Source: CAYLZN01 sp964387935 (GTDB lineage: Bacteria > Acidobacteriota > Vicinamibacteria > Vicinamibacterales > JAFNAJ01). From it: DNA of 11,917 bases. The position numbers were made by a program, and so were the translations under genes. The notes under the pieces were generated by a model. That model saw only the letters and a list, made by a program, of their open reading frames with translations, was not told the DNA's origin and did no database searches. Location of the stretch: the NCBI GenBank assembly GCA_964387935.1, contig CAYLZN010000171.1, forward strand, positions 1 through 11,917, in the 5' to 3' direction. Positions 1 through 5,632 of the stretch are shown here, piece after piece. Position 1 is the stretch's first letter. Each line of letters starts with the position of its first letter.

Positions 1-1323
1 CGGCACGGGCTGCGCCCGGAGATGGGCCTCGAGCGCGTCCGCTGACATTCCGTCCCGCTCGAGCACCAGGAGGCAAGTGGGTAACTGCGAGCCCGGCGCG
101 CTCCCGCCGCCCACCGTGGAGCTGCCTTCGCGGAGCGACGCGCGCAGGCGGGCATTGGCGCGCATCGCCGCCTGCATGCGCCTGGCCCGCACCTCGACGT
201 CGTCGCGCGTGAGTCCGATCATCCGGGCCACGGGAATCGTCTGGAGGGCACGCCCGGCGACCCATTCGAGCAGCGTGGCCTCGAGCGCGGCATAGGTGAG
301 CTTGTCCACCCGAAGGGCGCGCATGAGTGGATGTCTTCTCACCAGCCCCACGAGCGACGCGCGCCCGAGCAGGATGCCGGCCTGCGGGCCGCCGAGCAGC
401 TTGTCGCCGCTGAAGCAGAGGATGTCGACCCCGGCCGCCAGGCTCCGCCCGACGGTCGGCTCGTCACGCAACGCGGAGGCGGCTTCCGGCGCGTCGCACC
501 CGAGGTGGCCGGACCCCAGGTCCTCCGCCAGCGGCAGGCCGTGCTCGTGCGCCAGCGCGGCGAGGTCGCCGAGCGAGGGGCGTTCCGTGAAGCCGTCGAT
601 CCGGAAGTTGGACGGGTGAACGCGCAGGATGAGCGCCGTGCGCTCGCCGATGGCGGCCGCGTAGTCCGCGAGCCGCGTCCGGTTGGTGGTGCCCACCTCG
701 CGGAGGACGGCGCCGGACTGCGCCATGATGTCCGGGACGCGGAAGCCTCCCCCGATCTCGACGAGCTCGCCGCGGGAGATGATCACCTCGCGGCCCTGGG
801 CGAGCGCGGTGAGCATCAGCAGCGTCGCGGCCGCGTTGTTGTTGACGACCACCGCGGCCTCGCTCCCGGTGAGCCGCGTGAGCAGCGCCTCGGCGTGCGT
901 GTCACGTCGCCCGCGCGCCCCTTGCTCGAGGTCGTACTCCAGGTTCGAATACCCCGTCGCAACGGCCGCCAGGCGCTCGACGGCCAGTCGTGACAGCGGC
1001 GCCCGCCCGAGATTCGTGTGGACGATGACCCCGGTGGCGTTGAAGACGGGGCGCAGGCTGGGGGTGAGCGACGCCGCGAGATGCGACGAGGCCGCCGCGA
1101 GCATGCGCTGAGCCGCCGCCTCGGCGTCCTGGGGCAGGGGCGTCTCGCCAGGCGCGTCTGCCGCCACGCCGCGCGTCAGGAGGTCGCGAAGCCGGCTGGC
1201 CTCGAGCCTCAACGCGTCCACGACGGCCGCGCGCCCGTATCGCGCCTCGAGCGCCCGCGCCGCCGGCGACTGGCAGAGCACTTCGATCGAGGGAATGAGT
1301 CGTGGGGAGAGGGATGAAGCCAT
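1..1323 (-). CDS. selA: L-seryl-tRNA(Sec) selenium transferase (SelA), 3' end cut by window edge
   Basis: SelA is a PLP-dependent cytoplasmic enzyme. It converts Ser-tRNA(Sec) to Sec-tRNA(Sec) using selenophosphate. The frame is open for 441 codons from ATG at 1323 to the window edge. An N-terminal SelA-type helical region (about residues 1-90) is followed by the fold-type I core: FNATGVIVHTNLGRAP near 95-109, YSNLEYDLEQGARGRR near 125-140, VNNNAAA near 160-166, and the PLP lysine K308 in SGDKLLGGPQAG. The E. coli protein is about 463 residues, so only the last few dozen residues should be missing. ATG 1323 gives the usual N-terminus (PSIEVLCQSP, as in other SelA proteins) and has an AAGG about 9 nt upstream. 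It is divergent from the hypothetical gene at 1409. selB often follows selA and may lie just outside. Family assignment is very secure. Confidence 0.97.
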   Translation of the reverse strand, partial: MASSLSPRLIPSIEVLCQSPAARALEARYGRAAVVDALRLEASRLRDLLTRGVAADAPGETPLPQDAEAAAQRMLAAASSHLAASLTPSLRPVFNATGVIVHTNLGRAPLSRLAVERLAAVATGYSNLEYDLEQGARGRRDTHAEALLTRLTGSEAAVVVNNNAAATLLMLTALAQGREVIISRGELVEIGGGFRVPDIMAQSGAVLREVGTTNRTRLADYAAAIGERTALILRVHPSNFRIDGFTERPSLGDLAALAHEHGLPLAEDLGSGHLGCDAPEAASALRDEPTVGRSLAAGVDILCFSGDKLLGGPQAGILLGRASLVGLVRRHPLMRALRVDKLTYAALEATLLEWVAGRALQTIPVARMIGLTRDDVEVRARRMQAAMRANARLRASLREGSSTVGGGSAPGSQLPTCLLVLERDGMSADALEAHLRAQPVP

Positions 1324-1408
1324 GGGCGCGCCTTGCGGGCACCGGGCCCTCAGGATACCATTCCGTCGTTCCCGCCTCGCGGGTGTCCTGGCTCGCGCCC
1401 AGACCTGT

Positions 1409-1870
1409 ATGACTCACGCCGACGACCAGCCGACTGTCCTGCCCGCTGTGCCGACGCCGCAGGAGGAGACGCCGCGGTTTCGCCCGCCGGACCGGTTCTG
1501 GCCCTACGCTGACCTGCCCGAGCAGCCCACCGCCGACGAGTTGGCCGCCCTCGATCCCGACCTGAAGGACGCGCTGTACGGCGCCCAGGGGCGTCCCTTC
1601 TCGATCACCGTCGTGTTCCCGCGATTCGAAGGGCCTGACTTCGAGAGGGCGATGGCCATCGCGCGCCAGGCGGACGACTGCCGTGAACTCGGCTCCGGTC
1701 CGGACTACCGGGTGCGCGCCCGCTTCCTGCCGTCGGATCCGCTGAAGCTGCGCGACCTGTTCACGCTGGTCAGCGGATACGAAGGCTGCCAGGTGCTCGT
1801 CGACGATCGGCCCGTGCCCTACGCGCGGGAGTTGTGGCTGCCGCTCGTCTGGTTCCTCATCGCGCGCTGA
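1409..1870 (+). CDS. Conserved-looking hypothetical protein, 153 aa
   Basis: I do not recognise this family. The predicted protein is soluble, starting with a Pro/Thr/Glu-rich, probably disordered stretch (about residues 1-30). An acidic segment PTADELAALDPDL follows near 38-50, then a compact alpha/beta-looking domain with ITVVFPRFEGPDFERAMAIAR (written here as two strands/helices) near 62-82, RARFLPSDPLKLRDLF near 97-112, and an aromatic hydrophobic end, ELWLPLVWFLIAR. No catalytic motif or signal peptide is evident. ATG 1409 is chosen because the frame upstream lies in GC-rich sequence antisense to the selA start and does not read like protein; its Shine-Dalgarno is weak. The next gene starts 2 nt after its TGA, so the two are almost surely co-transcribed and translationally coupled. 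Codon use is like the neighbours. It is real by coding character, but function is unknown. Confidence 0.8.
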   Translation: MTHADDQPTVLPAVPTPQEETPRFRPPDRFWPYADLPEQPTADELAALDPDLKDALYGAQGRPFSITVVFPRFEGPDFERAMAIARQADDCRELGSGPDYRVRARFLPSDPLKLRDLFTLVSGYEGCQVLVDDRPVPYARELWLPLVWFLIAR

Positions 1871-1872
1871 CC

Positions 1873-2466
1873 GTGCCCGAACCGAGCGATCTCGAGCGTG
1901 ATCTCCAGGCCCTCGCGGCAGACCTGCGCCGCCTCGAAACCGAGTACGCGCAGTTCTTCGGGGGCCGCACGCCCCGGCCGCCCCTCGAGACCCGGGCCCG
2001 CGTCGAGGGTCTCCTCAAGCGCCTGGACCGGACGCCGTTCGAGCAACTCGCGCAGCGATTCCGATTCCAGACGTTGCAGGCCCGGTACTCGACCTTCGTC
2101 GAGCTGTGGGACAGGAACGCGCGCAGGCGCGAAGAGGGTCGCGCGCCGGGCGGGCACCCGGCGGGTGAAGGCCCACGGCCCGCCCCGGGCGCCCGGGTGG
2201 TCGACGAGGTGCCGCTCACCGATCCCGCGCACGAGATCGACCGGCTCGAGCGCCTGCACTCGGCGCTCTCTGGCGCCCGCCGCGAACTGGGCGAAGCCCC
2301 GGTGCCGTTCCAGACGTTCGCCGAGCTGGTGACGCAGCAAGTGAAGGAGATGGCGAGCCAGGGTGCCGGCGAGGTCACCTTCTCCGTCACGATCGAGGAC
2401 GGTCGTGCGAGGTTGCTGGCGCGCGGGACGAAGGACGCGGGAGGAGAACCGGGCCCGGAAGGATGA
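1873..2466 (+). CDS. Hypothetical protein with MXAN_5187 C-terminal-like domain, 197 aa
   Basis: The GTG at 1873 lies 2 nt after the upstream stop and gives an N-terminus, MPEPSDLERDLQALAADL, that runs straight into a helix; there is no clear Shine-Dalgarno, consistent with translational coupling. Residues about 5-85 form a charged helical region with LETEYAQFFGG, a proline/arginine patch, and RFRFQTLQARYSTFVELWDR. This pattern recalls the domain that I remember as the MXAN_5187 C-terminal domain of myxobacterial proteins. A low-complexity Gly/Pro/Ala linker follows (about 90-115). The C-terminal helical part includes FAELVTQQVKEMASQGAGEV and ends in a strand-rich TFSVTIEDGRARLLARG. No signal peptide or membrane segment is visible. 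The domain link is from memory and moderate in confidence; function is unknown. It may act with the 153-aa partner upstream. Confidence 0.82.
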   Translation: MPEPSDLERDLQALAADLRRLETEYAQFFGGRTPRPPLETRARVEGLLKRLDRTPFEQLAQRFRFQTLQARYSTFVELWDRNARRREEGRAPGGHPAGEGPRPAPGARVVDEVPLTDPAHEIDRLERLHSALSGARRELGEAPVPFQTFAELVTQQVKEMASQGAGEVTFSVTIEDGRARLLARGTKDAGGEPGPEG

Positions 2467-2468
2467 CG

Positions 2469-2496
2469 GTGGGGGCGGATGGGCGCCCGCCCCCAC
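2469..2496. terminator. GC-rich hairpin between convergent genes, likely bidirectional terminator
   Basis: A perfect 10-bp stem pairs GTGGGGGCGG (2469-2478) with CCGCCCCCAC (2487-2496) around an 8-nt loop. It starts 2 nt after the stop of the plus-strand gene and lies 16 nt beyond the stop of the minus-strand cold-shock gene. Position and stem strength fit a shared terminator. There is no U-tract on either side, so it is not a textbook intrinsic terminator and could instead be a 3'-end stabiliser or act with Rho. Confidence 0.6.
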
Positions 2497-2512
2497 ATGC
2501 GAGCACGGGAGC

Positions 2513-2722
2513 TTAGCTGGGCTTGGTGACGTTGCCGGCCTGCGGGCCCTTCGGGCCGTCAACGATCTCGAACTCGACCGCCTGGCCTTCTTCGAGCGTG
2601 CGGAATCCATTGCCCTGAATGGCCGAGAAATGAACGAAGACGTCACTTCCCGATTCGCGCTCGATGAAGCCGTACCCCTTGGCGTTGTTGAACCACTTGA
2701 CCTTGCCTGTAATTCGCGTCAT
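2513..2722 (-). CDS. cspA: Cold-shock protein, CspA family, 69 aa
   Basis: This is a single OB-fold cold-shock domain that binds single-stranded RNA and DNA, melting RNA secondary structure as an RNA chaperone. The start MTRITGKVKWFNNAKGYGFI is canonical. RNP1 is KGYGFI (15-20) and RNP2 is VFVHF (28-32), followed by EEGQAVEFEIVDGPKGPQA and the usual NVTKP end. The length matches the family (65-70 aa). ATG 2722 is preceded by AGGAAGAG, a good ribosome binding site about 4-6 nt away. In-frame Met codons further upstream would add a non-homologous tail and are rejected. It is convergent with the hypothetical pair and divergent from purH, so it is monocistronic. The long structured leader (2723 to about 2858) suggests post-transcriptional control. 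The symbol is generic: which csp paralogue this is cannot be told. Confidence 0.96.
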   Translation of the reverse strand: MTRITGKVKWFNNAKGYGFIERESGSDVFVHFSAIQGNGFRTLEEGQAVEFEIVDGPKGPQAGNVTKPS

Positions 2723-2746
2723 CGTACTCTTCCTGCCTTGCTGTTC

Positions 2747-2764
2747 CGCGGCGCGCGCGCCGCG
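2747..2764. repeat. Perfect 18-bp GC palindrome just upstream of cspA RBS
   Basis: CGCGGCGCGCGCGCCGCG is its own reverse complement. Outside it, after a 2-bp interruption, TGT and ACA (2742-2744 and 2767-2769) continue the symmetry. In the cspA mRNA it lies about 24 nt before the ATG and a few bases upstream of the ribosome binding site. It could fold into a very stable hairpin next to the start site or be a protein-binding operator. Alternating CG is also common by chance in DNA this GC-rich. Confidence 0.5.
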
Positions 2765-2806
2765 TGACATTACTTGCCCCCGGAATCCGACGGATGCCAG
2801 GAACAC

Positions 2807-2832
2807 AAAAAAAGACCGCGCACGTCGCGGCC
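2807..2832 (-). terminator. Intrinsic terminator inside the cspA leader (possible attenuator)
   Basis: Read on the minus strand, GGCCGCG (2832-2826) pairs with CGCGGTC (2820-2814), a 7-bp stem with one G-U pair and a 5-nt loop, followed at once by seven T (2813-2807). This is textbook intrinsic-terminator architecture. It ends about 84 nt before the cspA ATG and about 50 nt after the likely transcription start. No minus-strand gene sits upstream for it to terminate, since purH diverges. It is therefore best read as an attenuator or as the 3' end of a small leader RNA. Confidence 0.7.
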
Positions 2833-2834
2833 TC

Positions 2835-2857
2835 CCAGAGCTGACCCGCCAGCTTGG
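2835..2857 (-). other. RNA hairpin at the 5' end of the cspA leader
   Basis: On the minus strand CCAAGCTG (2857-2850) pairs with CAGCTCTGG (2843-2835): 8 bp, with one bulged C and a 6-nt loop. It would begin within a base or two of the predicted transcription start and ends 2 nt before the terminator stem. Together the two make a compact two-stem RNA of about 50 nt. Confidence 0.5.
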
Positions 2858-2864
2858 TCTGGCC

Positions 2865-2894
2865 AGAATAATGACCAGCTTGCCGGGTTGTCAA
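2865..2894 (-). promoter_or_regulatory. Sigma-70 type promoter for cspA
   Basis: On the minus strand, TTGACA (2894-2889) is a perfect -35 box. It is followed after 18 bp by TATTCT (2870-2865), a 4/6 match to the -10 box. The start site would be near 2858, giving a leader of about 136 nt, and long leaders are typical of cold-shock genes. The local sequence is far more AT-rich than its surroundings. A 10-bp palindrome TCTGGCCAGA (2858-2867) overlaps the -10 box and start site and could be an operator. On the plus strand AATAAT (2867-2872) overlaps the same spot and might be the -10 box of purH, though I see no good -35 box for it. Confidence 0.6.
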
Positions 2895-2947
2895 GCGTTC
2901 CTTTACACGACCGTCATTCGCCCAAGCCCCCGTCAGTCACGACTGCC

Positions 2948-4540
2948 ATGCCACGAGCCCTTCTTTCCGTCTCCGACAAATCCGGCCTCGTCGAGTTCGC
3001 CACCGGCCTGAAGGCCCTCGGCTTCGACCTCGTCTCCACGGGCGGCACGGCCCGGACCCTCGAGGCCGCCGGTCTCCCCGTCACCCAAGTGTCGGCCGTC
3101 ACGCGGTTTCCGGAAATGCTCGACGGCCGCGTGAAGACCCTGCACCCCGCCGTCCACGGGGGCATCCTCGCCCGGCGGTCGCGGCCCGACGACATGGCCG
3201 CACTCAACGCACACGGCATCGTCCCCGTGGACGTCGTGGCGGTGAATCTCTACCCCTTTGCCAGGACGGCCGCCGACCCGGCAGCCAGCTTCGACACGCT
3301 GATCGAGGAGATCGACATCGGCGGACCGAGCATGGTCCGCGCGGCGGCCAAGAACTTCGCGGACGTGCTCATCGTCGTCGACCCCGCGGACTACGATCGC
3401 GTCCTGGCCGCCCTGGAGGAGCCGTCGGGACCTTCCGCGGTCGTCCGGTTCGACCTGGCGCGGAAGGCCTTCGCGCACACGGCCGCCTACGACGCGATGA
3501 TCGCCTCGACGCTCTCGTCGGTCAGCGCCGGGCCCGACGGTTTCGTGCGGGGAGAGCCCGGTGGCCTGCCGGGCGTGACGGGCGGGCTCTGGCAGAAGGT
3601 CCGCGACCTTCGCTACGGCGAGAACCCTCACCAGCGGGCAGCCTGGTATGCGCCGGCCCAGGCGGCCGGTCTCGGCGCGGCCGCCGTCCTCCAGGGCAAG
3701 GAACTGTCGTATACGAACCTGCTCGACCTCGATGCCGCGGCCCGCATCGTGCTCGAGTTCGACGAGCCCGCCGCGGCCGTCATCAAGCACACCAACCCTT
3801 GCGGTGCCGCGACCGGGCGGTCGATGGCCGAGGCCTACACGAAGGCCAGGGACGCGGATGCGCTCTCGGCCTTCGGGGGGATCATCGGACTGAACCGGCC
3901 GATCGATGAAGCCACCGCGAAGGCCATCACGTCCACCTTCATCGAGGCGGTCGTGGCGCCCGGCGTGGAGGAGGCCGCGCGCAGCCTGCTCGCCACGAAG
4001 GCCAACCTCCGCGTGCTCGTCGCGGACTTCGCCTCGTTCGGTCCGCCCCGGCCGCCCGATGTGGAATGGCGATCGCTCATGGGCGGGCTGCTCGTCCAGG
4101 CCCGCGATCGCGTCGACGAGGCCCGTGCCCCGTGGTCGTCCGGGAGCCCTGGCGAGGGCTTCAGGACCGTGACGAAGCGGGAGCCAACCGAAGAGGAATG
4201 GGAGGCCCTCCGCTTTGCCTGGCGGATCTGCGCGCACGTCAAGAGCAACACCGTCATCTTCACCGCGGCCGATCGGACGCTGGCCATCGGGGCCGGGCAG
4301 ATGAGCCGCGTCGACGCCGTGCGGGTGGCGACGATGAAGGCGGGGCAATCGCTGGCAGGTTCCGTGGCGGCGTCGGATGCCTTCTTCCCGTTCCGCGACG
4401 GTCTCGACGCCGTGGCCGCCGCGGGCGCGACGGCCATCGTGCAGCCGGGCGGATCCGTTCGCGACCAGGAGGTCATCGACGCCGCCGATGCGCACGGCCT
4501 CGCGATGGTGTTCACGGGCCGGCGCCACTTCCGCCACTGA
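2948..4540 (+). CDS. purH: Bifunctional AICAR formyltransferase / IMP cyclohydrolase (PurH), 530 aa
   Basis: PurH catalyses the last two steps of de novo purine synthesis: AICAR plus 10-formyl-THF to FAICAR, then ring closure to IMP, in the cytosol. The N-terminal MGS-like cyclohydrolase domain (about 1-200) shows STGGTAR (30-36), RVKTLHPAVHGGILARR (61-77), NLYPF (100-104) and EIDIGGPSMVRAAAKN (121-136). The transformylase domain shows RYGENPHQ (222-229), KELSYTNLLDLDAA (251-264), the catalytic Lys-His pair K280-H281 in IKHTNPCG, ALSAFGGIIG near 305-314, HVKSNTVIF and GAGQMSRVD. It ends in the typical FTGRRHFRH. The length matches E. coli PurH (529). ATG 2948 gives the canonical MPRALLSVSDKSGL; in-frame codons upstream are non-homologous, and the Shine-Dalgarno is weak. 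Divergent from cspA and convergent with rfaE1, so probably transcribed alone. All key residues are present. Confidence 0.98.
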   Translation: MPRALLSVSDKSGLVEFATGLKALGFDLVSTGGTARTLEAAGLPVTQVSAVTRFPEMLDGRVKTLHPAVHGGILARRSRPDDMAALNAHGIVPVDVVAVNLYPFARTAADPAASFDTLIEEIDIGGPSMVRAAAKNFADVLIVVDPADYDRVLAALEEPSGPSAVVRFDLARKAFAHTAAYDAMIASTLSSVSAGPDGFVRGEPGGLPGVTGGLWQKVRDLRYGENPHQRAAWYAPAQAAGLGAAAVLQGKELSYTNLLDLDAAARIVLEFDEPAAAVIKHTNPCGAATGRSMAEAYTKARDADALSAFGGIIGLNRPIDEATAKAITSTFIEAVVAPGVEEAARSLLATKANLRVLVADFASFGPPRPPDVEWRSLMGGLLVQARDRVDEARAPWSSGSPGEGFRTVTKREPTEEEWEALRFAWRICAHVKSNTVIFTAADRTLAIGAGQMSRVDAVRVATMKAGQSLAGSVAASDAFFPFRDGLDAVAAAGATAIVQPGGSVRDQEVIDAADAHGLAMVFTGRRHFRH

Positions 4541-4552
4541 GGCCTGCGATTC

Positions 4553-4573
4553 GCAGAGACGGCGACGTCTCGC
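4553..4573. terminator. Hairpin between convergent purH and rfaE1, possible bidirectional terminator
   Basis: GAGACG (4556-4561) pairs with CGTCTC (4566-4571) around the tetraloop GCGA, a stable GNRA type. With one bulged A, two more G-C pairs (4553-4554 with 4572-4573) extend the stem. It fills most of the 48-bp gap between the two convergent stops. There is no U-tract, so terminator function rests on position and structure. Confidence 0.5.
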
Positions 4574-4588
4574 GGGACCGCGGTGCGA

Positions 4589-5632
4589 TCAGGCGTCGCG
4601 CGTCACGGCCGCGATGAGTTCCTGCCGGCTCACGGTGGCGGGCCCGAACTTCGAGACGGACACCCCGGCGGCATGGTTGGCGAGCCAGGCGGCCTCCCGG
4701 AGCGAGCAGCCGGCTGCGAGCGCCATCGCGACGGTCGCGATGACCGTGTCACCGGCCCCGGTGACATCCGACACTTCGCGCGCGACGGCGTCGAACGCCG
4801 TCTCTGCGACGAGACCGTCGGTCGGTGCGGAGTCCGGCGGCAAGTCAGGAGCCGGCGGCCGGGTGCCCTCGAGGAGCCACATCCCGTGCTCGCCGCGGGT
4901 GATGAGCACTGAAGCACACCCGGCGCGGGCCCTGAACGCCCGAGCCGCCAGCCTCGCGTCGTCATCCGAACGGATGCGTCGAGCCGTGGCGACCTCGGCC
5001 TCGTGGTGATTGGGTGTGATCAGCGACGCGCCCCGGTAACGGTCCAGGTGCGGGATCTTGGGGTCCACGAGGATCGGCACGTGACCCGCGTGCGCGGCCC
5101 GCGTGAGTGCCGACATCACGCCTGCCGTCACCGCCCCTTTCAGATAGTCCGAGACGACCACGACGCCCGCGCCGGCGAGTGCGGGCTCGAGGAGCGCCGA
5201 GACCCGGTCCTCGAGTGCGCCCTCGAGGTCGCGGTCCTCCTCGAAGTCCACCCGTGCCACCTGCTGGTTTCTCGACGTGACGACGCGGAGCTTGCGTGTG
5301 GTCGGCCGTGCGGCGGCACGCACCAGGCCTGTTGATGCCACGCCGGCGCGCTCGAGCAGCGTGGCGACCCGTTGTCCCCAGTCGTCTTCGCCGACGACCC
5401 CGATGAGCGTCACCGCTGCCCCGAACGCGCGGAGGTTGTGCGCCACGTTGGCCGCGCCTCCCAGCCGGAACTCCTCGTGGTCGAACTCGACCACGGGCAC
5501 GGGCGCCTCGGGCGAGATGCGGTTCACGCGCCCGTAGAGGAATTGATCCAGCATCACGTCGCCCACGACGACGACAGGCTGCCCGTCGAAGCGTTCGACG
5601 GCGGGCACCAGGGCGGGGTGGGGGCCGTGCAT
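4589..5632 (-). CDS. rfaE1: D-glycero-beta-D-manno-heptose-7-phosphate kinase (RfaE1/HldE kinase domain), 347 aa
   Basis: This is a PfkB/ribokinase-family enzyme. It phosphorylates heptose-7-phosphate at C1 on the way to ADP-heptose for the LPS inner core. Seen are VVVGDVMLDQFLYGRVNRISPEAPVP-type N-terminal sequence (given in part: VGDVMLDQ 23-30, ISPEAPVPV 39-47), LGGAANVAHNL (58-68), SDYLKG (161-166), LVDPK (188-192), ITPNHHEAE (205-213), and the catalytic-base motif DVTGAGDTV (289-297, D295). It ends after the kinase domain, so the cytidylyltransferase half of E. coli HldE is absent and must be a separate gene (rfaE2). Between GMWLLEG and EVSD it carries about 17 extra residues, rich in Pro/Asp, relative to my memory of E. 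coli HldE. ATG 5632 overlaps the upstream stop by 1 nt (TGATG). It is the last gene of the LPS operon. Confidence 0.93.
   Translation of the reverse strand: MHGPHPALVPAVERFDGQPVVVVGDVMLDQFLYGRVNRISPEAPVPVVEFDHEEFRLGGAANVAHNLRAFGAAVTLIGVVGEDDWGQRVATLLERAGVASTGLVRAAARPTTRKLRVVTSRNQQVARVDFEEDRDLEGALEDRVSALLEPALAGAGVVVVSDYLKGAVTAGVMSALTRAAHAGHVPILVDPKIPHLDRYRGASLITPNHHEAEVATARRIRSDDDARLAARAFRARAGCASVLITRGEHGMWLLEGTRPPAPDLPPDSAPTDGLVAETAFDAVAREVSDVTGAGDTVIATVAMALAAGCSLREAAWLANHAAGVSVSKFGPATVSRQELIAAVTRDA

Noticed and set aside
331..993. Long plus-strand frames opposite selA
   Set aside because: They are Arg/Ala/Gly-rich with no recognisable motif, while the minus-strand frame is an unmistakable SelA.
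2858..2882. Possible riboswitch upstream of purH
   Set aside because: The purH leader downstream of any plausible promoter is too short for a purine riboswitch, and no conserved purine aptamer pattern is visible.
2774..2947. N-terminal extension of PurH by 58 codons
   Set aside because: The extension runs through the cspA promoter and leader, has no homology to PurH, and the canonical MPRALLSVSDKSG start is at 2948.
2933..4537. A 534-codon minus-strand frame opposite purH
   Set aside because: It mirrors the whole purH gene, has no domain pattern and is full of Arg/Gly/His, as expected of a shadow frame in high-GC DNA.
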